Assembly: GCA_947034895.1 (NCBI GenBank) | Contig: OX344764.1 | Span: forward strand, 21,576,001-21,640,000 | Direction of reading: 5' to 3' | Length of the DNA stretch: 64,000 bases | Origin: Rhytidiadelphus loreus | Taxonomy: Eukaryota; Streptophyta; Bryopsida; Hypnales; Hylocomiaceae | In this document: piece after piece, positions 50,471 to 60,121 of the stretch | Position numbering within the stretch: the first letter of the stretch is position 1 | How the letters are laid out: the number at the start of each line of letters is the position of its first letter | Position numbers and translations under genes: made by a program | The notes under the pieces: generated by a model | What the model saw: the letters and a program-made list of their open reading frames with translations, nothing else | Told to the model about the DNA's origin: nothing | Databases searched by the model: none

Positions 50471-51003
50471 CGGACCTTGTAGTCATTGTGGGGCCTGTAG
50501 TTCTGGAGAGGCCGCAGCCTAGATCCGCAGCTTGTCATAGCAGTAGAACATCAGATCACTTTGAGATGAAGTCAGAGTTATCAAATTTTTTTAAAGTTAG
50601 GTTGACTTAGTGACCTTCTACCTCGTTTCAGTTAGGTGACATTTGGTAGGGTAATGAATAGAAAAGGTGAAATTAATGCACTGAATCCTTTTTCATCAAC
50701 GTAATGATTGAAATTTTCTAGAAATTGGAACTGATATGAAAGAATTAAAACATTAATTTCAGGTATCATTTATTAATTATGATCACAAATAATATATATT
50801 TTTTCAGTATTGTTATTACATTATTCTTAAACCTTAAAAATATTGTAGATGTAAAGTTTTAGGAGCATATTTATTGTTGATTTATTCTTCTATAAGAACA
50901 TTACAATATAAATTAGATGGAATTTTAGATTTTTGTATTTATATACCACTATTATCATATAACCTAAAAATCATTTGGATGAATAGTCTAAATTCTCTTC
51001 ATG

Positions 51004-51101
51004 TTGACCGTTTTTGGGGGTAGTGTGAGGTACCACAAGAACCTCAGTCGGGTCCGACTGATGTTTTCAAGGTACTTCACAGTACCCCCAAAATAGGTCA
51101 G
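51004..51101. repeat. Palindromic hairpin H3
   Basis: The core CCTCAGTCGGGTCCGACTGA starts at 51042; the arms are TTGACCGTTTTTGGGGGTAG and AGTACCCCCAAAATAGGTCA. Confidence 0.85.
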
Positions 51102-54100
51102 TACTAAGAGAATTTTGAAGATCTTTAAAATTTTCTGAGGTAGTTTAATAGGAAAAGAATTCTATTTTTAAATGATCATCAAGACTTCTTGCATATATTA
51201 GTGGATGTAATCTCTCTTTTAACTTATGCTAGTGTCTTAAAATTCAGTACAAGAAAGGATGCGAAAAGTATTTGGTATGTAGGATAGGTTAAGATATGAA
51301 CTTTAAGAGTTTTTGATATTCGTATCAATATCTTATAAAGTATATTTCTTTAAAGCCATTTAATAAATGCACTTATCATATGATTTTATGAAATTCTAAA
51401 TGAATTCTAAAATAAAAATCATCATAATTATTTGACAAAAATATCCCAATTAATTTGAATATGATAGTGAATAAAGAACTATTGAATTACAAATTACTAT
51501 ATACTAAACACTAAACAATTTGGGAAGGAGCTCGATTGCATATCCAAGTTCATATACTTCTATGAGTTTTTTAATTTTTTGTTTTTGAGAAAGCTATTGT
51601 AATTGATATGGTATGTATATAATGAATTAATATTCTTATGGTTAATTTTGAACATTCTTGTGTCGAAGTTCATGATCCACAAATGGTCTCCCTTTCCTAA
51701 AAATCCTCTCATTAACGATTATCATTTTCCATCTTTGTTATGTTTTAGTAATGATTAGATTTTTGTGTACTGCTTGAGAGTAATTGAATTTATTACTATA
51801 CTTTTCCATACTTTAATTTATGATATGAAAGTTACTCATTCAAAAAATTTATTGGAATGTGTAGATGGATGTGGTAGGTCAAAAAAGTGCTCAGGTTTCT
51901 TCATCAATGACGGCAATCACAACTAAGGAGGTCCTTGAAGCAGTCGAGAACACGATACCTCAGACTCCTAGAACAGAAATAGTGGAGGTCTGCAACAATT
52001 CCTTGGTTGTTGATGAGACGGATGTGGTAAGTCTAGGTGATATCTTGGATGCATGTGATCGTGCCGTAGATCAATTCGAGGTGCCTATGCATAGCCATAA
52101 TAATAACTCCAAGAAAAGGAAGAGGAGACTGCCTGTGTTCTCTGATGAGAGTTCTGAGACGGAGTATAGCTCTCAAGAACATGGAAAGGGGGAGTCAGAG
52201 TCACAGTCTTCTGTTTCAGTGTCAAGCCCTTGGGGTCCGAAATCGTGCCAAGGTGCTTGTAGTGCTATTGCACGTAGACACAAGTTTGTTTTCATCCAAT
52301 TAGGTTCGGACTCAGAGGATAGTGTTGACATTGATTGAATGTAAACAAAATTCTTATAATATGACAGTTATAAAATTGAATCTAGCATGTAACAATAATT
52401 GATTTTCCGTGTATTCAAAATACTCGGTTATTGTTGTATGCAATATTGGCTATGTTGTGATGAAAACTCATTATATGCTTTATTTCCTTCCATTTTGCAT
52501 AGATATATTCTATTTCAAAAGATTCCATTTAAATGTAAAGCAAAATTTGAAGTTTCCATTTGAATTTGCAGTTGGAAGAGTCACCAATCATTTTGTCGCA
52601 AAATGAAGTACAACAGGAGACACCAGGGACCGATGATACACATCAACCAGAGATTGGAGCTGAAGAAGAAGAGGATTTGTATATGGAGGACATTATTAAT
52701 GATGATGAAGAAGAGAAAGAGTTGCTTGAGGATGAGCTACGTCGTCTGCAGAAGGTGGATTCGGTTGCCACGATTGCCAGTCTTAGAATCAAACCGGCAA
52801 AACACTCAAGATTGCGCATTCCGCTTTGCAGACTTGTTCCAATGCCTGTGGTGAGGCCTACATTGTCCTCGGACCTATTGAAACTTGAGCAAGAGTTTGT
52901 ACACGGTTACCGTGAGAGAGCAACAGTGTTCTATGTCTCTACTACAAATGAAGCAGGAGAGAGTTCAGAGTTTTCACTAGATGAAGTGAATCGGTGGGAC
53001 CCATGGTGGAAGCAAGCAAATGATGATTTCAATGCATTTGTTGAATCTGACCATGACTTGAAGTTCATGAAGAACCTCAAGTTTTTCGTGTGTGATGGAA
53101 ATCACCGTCGAATTGCATGGATGAGCCATATTACAAGGCGTTATCCTGTAGATCCAAATTGGCACATCTCCGTGGACTGCATTATTCTTGAGACAAAAGG
53201 CAGAATTGAATTGGTCATGCAAATCATGCATGACATCAACAAGTGAGTGGTTTCTTTCTTTAGCATAGTGACTTCTGCAATGCTTTCAATTTTGTAAACA
53301 TATTTTGCTGTATTGTGCATTATTAAAATCGTTCCCTTATCATGTTGTTTGATTTCAGGTCTACAGAGGATTCCCATGTGAAGACGAATTTGGTGCATAC
53401 ACTATATCGCGTGCAGAAATACGGGCGGCTACCATTGGAGAAGTTCATGGAGATGCTCAGACCTTCTGAGAGAAAACGTTGTGGAATCCAGACAGGGAGG
53501 AAGACTTGGTACTCTATGCCTGTAGACGTTTTTACAGCATTCAACTTCAGGGTAAGAACTTCATTTGTAAAAAAAAATTGCATAAAATTTTGTACAACTA
53601 TGTTTGTGACAGTGATGTGTTGCAATTTTAGAGAGACTTGAAAATTCAAATGTTTGAGCACTCTTGCAGCAAGAGATATCTCATGCAGCAGATAGTGCTG
53701 CACGAAAATACAATGAAATCACGCCATTCGAGGAAAAGAGTGAGCAAGGGATAGCAAATGCAATGAGGGTTGGAGCAAAGGAGAAATCAACAAAGTTGTA
53801 TGTTAAGATGGTGAAGTTACTCTCAGTGGCAAACCCAGCACTGGGTCCCGAGTTTCTTGAAGAGGTACGTTTTGTATGTCATTCCTTCTCTTCTATTGAT
53901 TTAGTTTCTTGACATTTCTTTTATTTATTTGGTAATAACATGTCTTTCTATTGTAGGTTGAAAAGCACTGGACAATGAATGAGGTCCCAGAGATGACACT
54001 TGAGAAGTTGCAAATGGTTGCAACTTGTAACACCACACCAACTCAAAAGGCGAAGTATTTGAAATGGTGGAATTCATTTGCACCTTCACGGGAGGCACGG

Positions 54101-54218
54101 AAATTTCCACCACGGCCAGTTTCTGAAGACAAATTATTATTCTTCCTACACAAATGCGTGTGGTGGTCCGGAGTAAGTTTCTGCAAAATCAAATTTAAGT
54201 ACCATGGTCGTCATATTA

Positions 54219-54686
54219 CAGGGTTGTCACCGTCACGTCCTGTCCGTCCGTCAGGATGTCCGGACGGACGTCAGGATTCAACCCTGGCGTCCGTCAGGAT
54301 TACAAAAAAAAAAAAAAAAAAAAGATTTTTTTTTTTTTTTTTTGGCTGGACGGTCCGTCCGTCGACCTGGACGGGTGGTCTGTCCACCTTGACGGGTAGT
54401 CCGTCCACTGGGACGGTCGGGCCGTCCCCTGGACGGTCAGATTGTCGACCTGAACGGTGGACGGACTGGCCGTCCAAAAATAAATAAATAAATAAATTTT
54501 TTTTTTTTTTTGACGACCTGGCTGTTCACTGGTCTGCTCCAGGGTGCCAAATTCGCTGTCAAAAAAAAAAAAAAAATTTTTTTTTTTTTTTTTTTTTTTT
54601 TGGGCTGACAGCAATACCGACGCGTCAGGACGCGTCATGACATCCGGACGTGAAAAGTCCACGTCACGTCCGGATAGACAACCCTG
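54219..54686. mobile_element. hAT-type non-autonomous element, 468 bp, in an intron
   Basis: The ends CAGGGTTGTC (54219) and GACAACCCTG (54686) are inverted, and an 8-bp target duplication TCATATTA lies on both sides (54211-54218, 54687-54694). The element is full of GTCCGTC/GACGGAC words and A/T runs. hAT elements have CAGGG-like ends and 8-bp duplications. It sits in the intron after exon 53957-54172, so it need not harm the gene. Confidence 0.9.
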
Positions 54687-55144
54687 TCATATTATCTTAT
54701 GAAAATTATGAAAATTGTGATGTTCTCATTTTTACCATTTCAATAACAACATTATAAACATGAATTTATGAATTACTTTTGCAGATTGAGGATGCTGCTC
54801 AAGAGTACTTTGAGAATGTGGTCAGCAAAGACAACCTCCAAATCAACATGGATGTCCCACTTGAGCCGGAGTCACTTGCTCAATACATTGAAGGATGGAG
54901 AAGGAAAATATGGGAACAAGGCTTTGGACCAACTTTGAAGGGAGCAAATTCATTCAAGAAGTCTGACTCCTTTTCAAATTATGAAGGATCAGACCTAGCT
55001 GTGAGAAGAGTTCTTTTTCGGTTAATTTGTGGAGCTTGTTCTTTTTTTGATTTCATCTTTTTCAATAGCCGAAGGGAATGTGATTTGTAGTTTTTAATTT
55101 TTTTGGTTCATTCTAATCGTTTTTTAGTTTGAATTGCGACCAAA

Positions 55145-55233
55145 GACCAAAAGTGGGGGTAGTGTGAGGTACTTCAAAAACCTTAGTCGGGTCCGATTGA
55201 GGTTTTAGGAGTACTTCACAGTACTCCCAGTTT
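55145..55233. repeat. Palindromic hairpin H4
   Basis: The core CCTTAGTCGGGTCCGATTGA starts at 55181 and the arms are GTGGGGGTAGTGTGAGGTAC and GTACTTCACAGTACTCCCAG. It lies in the intron 55001-55642 of the ParB-methyltransferase gene. It has several changes relative to H2/H3, most of them paired on both arms. Confidence 0.8.
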
Positions 55234-58095
55234 TTATTATCTGAGGGGTTTTTTTTTTTTTTTTCTTTTGGTCATGTAATTTTCTGTACATAATTGCAAT
55301 GATGTTGTAATAAATAAAAGTAAGTTAACATTTGAATCATTGTTTGAATGGAAATGACTATGAAGAATATTTTAATATGTGAAAATGAATATTTTGTAGT
55401 TCTGTTTTTTGTTGTAGACGTATTTAATAATACTGAAAGCAAAGAACCTTCTGTATTTTTTTATTTTTTTTCCTTGAGGTGTATTATTTTTTATATGAGG
55501 AAGCCATCATGGTGATCCATGGACTGGTTGATTGATTTCAAAGTACTATTTCTATATTTGGAGTTCACAATATAATAGTGAAGGTAATAGTTGATAAGTT
55601 GACTCTTTTAAATATATTTGTTTGTTTGGCAGTTACTTCAAGCTTGAGCTTGTAGCAAAAAAAGCTTTGTTACGGGAGGATCTTCCTCCTTTTTTGTCAA
55701 CTTGGCTGGATCGAAGTTCGCAAGAATGCATGTATACAGCATCCCAGCTTCGAACGTTCACGACTGCAAATCTCACTAGTAGAGGGTGGTATTTGGATTG
55801 CCCCGTGACATTCACGCATTTCACGGAGGTGGGGCTCCGTAAATCATTTGATGGCCTCGGTGTTATTGATTTGGAGGTTCCAGAGTTTGCCGATTTATCG
55901 GACATTCAAAAGAAGAGGGCAATTGCAAGGAGAATGCTTGCTGATAAGAAGAAGGAAGGCAAGGAACAAGAGATCAGGGCAAACAAGGAGAAGAAGGAAG
56001 CTGAGCGTATGGCGAAATTGGCAGAAAAAGAGAAAGATGTTGAGAAAGAGGACAAGGGAAAAGGCAAAGGGAAGAAGAAGGTTGAAGGCACTGACCAGGT
56101 TCCGGTGTCTTCAACGGTTGACCAGGGCTCTCAAATGCAATCCGGTACACGTAGTAGAATGAAGAGGAAGGCCATTTTGCCAGAGGTGACTGAGGAAATG
56201 CTTACGCAAGGCACAAAAGTCATTGTTATTGGCGATGATGATGAGGTGAATTCAGCCGAATTGATCCTCAATGTCTCCATCAATGATGTGATGGAGAATG
56301 AGGATAAAGAAGGGAAGACATGCTACAAGGATCTCATGGAGTTTTTAGAGAAGGTAAAGATTTATCTTTGGAATGTTGAGGATCATTATTTGAAATTTAT
56401 GTGATGATTGTAACGTATTAATTTATTTATTTTGGGATTAAATTTGTTTGCAGTTGTCAACTGCAAGAGTTCGAAAGGACGATAATGAAGTGACTCGTCA
56501 ACTTGAAGTAGATCTAATTTTCTTTGACTGCCATGAGAATCTACCCGTCCCGGGGGTGTCGTCTCCACCAGATCATGTGCCAAAGTGGAACACCGATAAA
56601 GAATACGACGGAATTCAAGAGGCTTTTCATTTTGCAGAGAAACATTTACAGGACCATGGCTGCATTGTGGTATTTCACTCATGAAGTGCTAGCGCAAAGG
56701 GCGTCATTGCTGGACTGTGTGAGGTGTACCCGATAGTGAAGAAGAAAGAGTGGTTAAGCATTAATCGTGTGCACTTGACTTCGGGCGTGGACCCTTCAAA
56801 CACGGTATATTTCAAAATTTTCTTATTCATTTAAGTAGCATCATGCAAAATGTATTATGTTATTCATTTCTGATGTGTGTTTTTTAAAAATTTTGTAAAC
56901 ACTGAAGTTTGGAATCACCCTTCTAGTGAAAGACCTTGACCGGGGAGTGAAATCAAAATTCACTTTCCATCAAACAGAATCCATGAAGAAGACAAAAGTG
57001 GACCTCAAACGTGACGACACATTGATCAACTATATTACGGAGGACACAATGTTGATGAATGACCGAGTACCATGGCGTGGGCCTCGTGAGAAGGATGCAA
57101 GATTTTTGTAGTTCCTCATTGAAGGGACAACAGTTGAAGGGGATTTGGTTCTCGACTGCACTGCAGCTACTGGTAAGTATTTTATTCATTGATTCTATAT
57201 TAAAATCCTACTTCATTTACAAATCTTTCAATTAATAAATTTCGTGTTGTTTACAACAGGTGCATCGATTATGGCTTGTCATGGAACTGGACGCCACATT
57301 GTAGCTTTGGAGGAAGATAAGGATATCTTCAAAGACATTTTGTTTCCCATGCAGAGGAACAATCCATCTGTAGTGTCAACGGAGAAGTTAGTGGAGGTTG
57401 CACCGTCTCAAGATCCGGATGCAATGAACATTGTGGTTCACAAATTTGCTCGGAAGACTAAAGCTAGTAAGTAAGTTTTCATAAATTTGAATTGAATTTA
57501 AACATACAATTATATGTGTTTTATGATTGTAACATTTTTTATTGTTTTTTTTTCAGCCGTCAGGGGTTGATGTCAACAGATTCAACGGTGCATAAACGAA
57601 GGCTTCTTCTTAGTCTAGAGAGGTCTTTTCATCTACCTGTTTATGCGGAGCAGTTGGCATCAACATTTGTAGAGTTTGGTTGCTCTAAGCGAAAAAAACG
57701 TAAGGAGACTTATGCTTTGAATGTTTTAGAGTTTGTAGATGTTAGTGCATCTGAGGGTGGTGAGACTTCAGAGTCATCTAGCGACGAGGATTCCACGACT
57801 GAGTCTACTATGATTTAGACTCACGAGATACATATATCTCGTGGGTTATTGTATTGGGTGTTGATTTTTAATTTGAGTGGATTTGTGTGTCTTCTGGCTA
57901 CAACTTGAGCATGATATTTTCCTTTATAGTTTTGCTTTCAGTAATCTCAATCATCATCACGTTGAATTGTATGTGACAACCTCCAAATCTTGAAACACAT
58001 TTGTAGGTGACTTTAATTTTCAAATAATGTATTCATATTTCACTATTCAAAAAAAGTAACTACTCCCACGGTGATTTGTCCTTCATACATTTTCC

Positions 58096-58120
58096 CACAA
58101 GCTCGCATGCTAGCAACCCT
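58096..58120 (-). repeat. Extra internal copy of the 19.9-kb element's right terminus
   Basis: AGCTCGCATGCTAGCAACCCTG, of which GCTCGCATGCTAGCAACCCT spans most, matches the true right end (GCTCGCACGCTAGCAACCCT at 59983-60002) with one change. It lies between the end of the methyltransferase gene and the deleted second gene copy, so the element may be two related elements joined or nested. Confidence 0.75.
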
Positions 58121-58845
58121 GTTCGAGCTACCAGCCGGACCCCCTATTTTCGGTCAAAAAAAAAAAAAAAAAAAAAATTTTTTTTTTTTTTTTTTCAATT
58201 TTTTTTTTTGACCAAAAACGGGGGTACCACCAGGTAGCTCGAAAACCCAAGTCGGGTCCGACTGAGGTTTTTGAGGTACCAGCCAGACCCCCTATTTTCG
58301 GTAAAAATAAAATAAATTTTTTTTCTTTTTTTTTTTTTTTCAAAAAAACTTCGTTTCACTATTTTTAGCACTTGTCTATCAATAATTTTGCACATAGTTT
58401 GTGCAAATACTTGTATTGGTATATGATCTGATGTTGATATAGTTTGCATCTAAATTGCAAATGTATGCTCTAGGAGTACTTGGATCTTGATAGAAACAAA
58501 CTAAGAAAAGCTGCACTTTGCAAAGAAATAAAATAGAATGGAAGCAATCAGATCAGTGCCTAGCACTAGGATGTTCCAGTAAAGACCTTTTTTTTGACCA
58601 AAAACGGAGGTACCACCAGGTAGCTCGAAAACCCAAGTCGGGTCCGACTGAGGTTTTCGAGGTACCAGCTAGACCCCCTATTTTCGGTTAAAAAGAAAAA
58701 AAAAAAAAAAAAATTTTGTCAATTTTTTTTTTTGACCAAAAAAGAGGGTACCACCAGGTAGCTGGAAAACCCAAGTCGGGTCCGACTGAGGTTTTTGAGC
58801 TTTTAGGCGGACCCCCTAATTTCGGTAAAAAAAAAAAAAAATTTA
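58121..58845. repeat. Array of hairpins H5-H7 and a half-hairpin with A/T runs
   Basis: Full units are at about 58210-58302 (H5), 58596-58689 (H6) and 58733-58826 (H7), each with GACCAAAAACGGGGGTACCA-type left arms, the core CAAGTCGGGTCCGACTGAGG and right arms ending CCCCCTATTTTCGGT. A right half-unit (TTCGAGCTACCAGCCGGACC, then CCCCTATTTTCGGTC) sits at 58121-58156, directly next to the extra terminus. Most are followed by long A or T runs. Open frames here are artefacts. Confidence 0.85.
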
Positions 58846-59038
58846 AATCTTTTTCGTGTGGTTTACTAAGATTATTTGATGATAACTATAGCTTAGAGAT
58901 TTTGTTTTATAATCTATTTTTATTTTCTGGTTTAGAATTATACATTTCATTTTGTGCTTTGTAAGAATTTTATTTTTCTTGTCTAGAGTTCAATTGTGTA
59001 CATTGTCTTCTTGTCTGATGTTGAATATTGTTCAAATG

Positions 59039-59671
59039 CAGGGGGGAAATGTAGGTCAAGCTTCAACCTCAAAGGTGCATCATAATATAATTCTTGTTGT
59101 AGATGTGGCAAGTCCATCGTAACAATCACTTCAACAAATGCAAACATCAAGATATCTAGTAACAAGTCAACTAAGAAAGCTATTGAGGTCATGTTCCATT
59201 CTATTCTTTGAGGAAGTCAAAGTTCTTTGTGTGGAACAAAAATCATTGTCTATTGGCGTGGATGAGTCATATTTCTAAACTTCATACAACAAACATGTTC
59301 TGGCACATTACAACAAATTACATTATTCCCTAAACTCAAAGACAAGATTGAATTGATCATGCAGGTCATGCATGGCATAAGCTTAGCATTGTTTTACATC
59401 TACTTGTAGCCATATAGAATTGACATCAGTAGATGAGATGATGAAGGCACAAAGTCTCTTCTTCACTCTAGAGAATAATTTTCATCTTCCTATGTCTGTC
59501 GAGCACATGGCATCGGCATTTGTAAACTTTGGCTGCTCTAAAGCAAAACGCCATAAAGATACTTATGCTTTTGAATATTTTGGATTTATAGATGGTAGTG
59601 CCTCCAAGTGTAGAGAGACTTTAAAGCCATCAACATTTGAGTGTTCTATAGCCAATACCACCATGATTTAG
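59039..59671 (+). pseudogene. Deleted second copy of the ParB-methyltransferase gene
   Basis: The beginning (GGGGGAAATGTAGGTCAAGC) resembles the exon at 51865. The middle (WMSHISKLH, HITTN, IELIMQVMHG) matches the ParB exon end WMSHITRRY...IELVMQIMHDI. The last part (FFTLENNFHLPMSVEHMASA, FVNFGCSKAKRHKDTYAFEY, ending STFECSIANTTMI) matches the final exon (LLSLERSFHLPVYAEQLAST...TTESTMI). Everything between is missing, including both methyltransferase motifs. The copy was reduced by deletion. Confidence 0.8.
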
Positions 59672-59939
59672 ATTCTTGAGATTGACATATTTCTTGAGCC
59701 AAACTATAATGCATGGATTTTAGAATTATGAGTGTATTTTAGAATTTGATGTGATCATTTGGATTTTTTGCATCATGATGTCTATAAAAAATGACTGCAT
59801 TTTCTTGTAGCAAAAAATACCTTGAAAATACATTTGCAAGTGCGTCAAATTTCATTAAAATGACTTCACATTTCCTGAAATTTATAATGTAATAAACCCA
59901 CGGATATAGGTCCCAACTTGTTTATAATACAAAAAAAAT

Positions 59940-60002
59940 TCCCGCTCACAAGCTCACAAGCTCACAGGCTCATGCTCACAGGCTCGCACGCTAGCAACCC
60001 TG
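59940..60002 (-). repeat. Right terminal repeat of the 19.9-kb element
   Basis: CCCGCTCACAAGCTCACAAG, further GCTCACAGGCTC units and GCTCGCACGCTAGCAACCCT end the element; inverted relative to 40073-40150. Confidence 0.8.
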
Positions 60003-60121
60003 GGCCCAAAAACGACTGGCAGTCATATTTTGCAGTCATATTTCTCCTCAAGGTATTGACCTCCAAGAATATGACTGCGAGTAGTTGTCTATCATAAAAC
60101 ATTGCTATTGTTGTAGTGTTT

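Larger units (their letters stand above)
49258..51864. other. AT-rich intron or intergenic stretch with palindromic hairpins
   Basis: No coding exon fixed. Tandem words of the type CATTTCCTCCCTGTCGG (about 49570-49690) form a small minisatellite. It also contains a deleted hairpin (50220-50266), hairpin H2 (50378-50470) and hairpin H3 (51004-51101). Confidence 0.5.
51865..57818 (+). pseudogene. ParB-like domain plus DNA amino-methyltransferase-like gene, with two in-frame stops
   Basis: Exons fixed by phase and splice sites: 51865-52026, 52572-53242, 53359-53551, 53670-53864, 53957-54172, 54785-55000, 55643-56353, 56454-56804, 56908-57172, 57260-57470 and 57557-57818, about 1150 codons. From N to C: an acidic lead (DLYMEDIINDDEEEKELLED); a ParB/Srx-like block KFFVCDGNHRRIAWMSHI...HISVDCIILETKGRI, whose DGNHR is the ParB-type nucleotide/DNA-handling motif; a helical region; a Lys/Glu coiled stretch; then methyltransferase parts in beta order: first EVDLIFFDCHENLPVP (where DPPY is expected), later VLDCTAATGASIMACHGTGR (motif I, cofactor binding). 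TGA at 56682 and TAG at 57109 break an otherwise continuous frame. ParB-methyltransferase fusions are known from phages and bacterial mobile DNA. Reading on from 52027 to a stop at 52338 is an alternative end for a short product. Confidence 0.7.
40073..60002. mobile_element. 19.9-kb MULE-like element carrying transposase and ParB-methyltransferase gene
   Basis: The flanks read GGCCCAAAAA on both sides (40063-40072, 60003-60012), a target duplication of about 10 bp; copy 2 of family B has this site empty (TACAAGGCTTAAAAAAGACTAGC near 34110). The termini share GCTAGCGTGCGAGC and then GAGCYTGTGAGC-type repeats in inverted order (40080-40145; 59940-59995). The right tip reads CAGGGTTGCTAGC inward, whereas the left tip reads CAACGACGCTAGC, so one end has changed. 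A 9-11-bp duplication and a SWIM-type transposase point to the Mutator-like (MULE) group. Cargo: a transposase on the minus strand, ParB/methyltransferase and a possible AlkB-like remnant on the plus strand, and palindromic hairpins. Confidence 0.75.
38055..60118. mobile_element. CACTA-type element, family B copy 1, split by the 19.9-kb element
   Basis: The left end CAATACAACAAAAGCAAAGT (one change from CACTACAAC) is at 38055; the right end, read inward, is CACTACAACAATAGCAATGT at 60118. The target duplication is TTT (38052-38054, 60119-60121). The left arm 38055-40062 parallels 31777-34100 of copy 2: AGTCATATTT arrays, purine-rich repeats, GGGTTTCAAAACCCTAA repeats and the phrase GTGAAGTACAAGGC. 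The right arm is only about 106 bp (60013-60118). Net size without the nested element is about 2.1 kb. No gene of its own. Confidence 0.85.

Noticed and set aside
54271..54662. Minus-strand proteins with Lys/Phe runs
   Set aside because: Translations of A/T runs inside the hAT element.
51865..57818. An active plant DNA methyltransferase gene
   Set aside because: Two in-frame stops and the missing DPPY motif make activity of this copy unlikely; annotated as a pseudogene.
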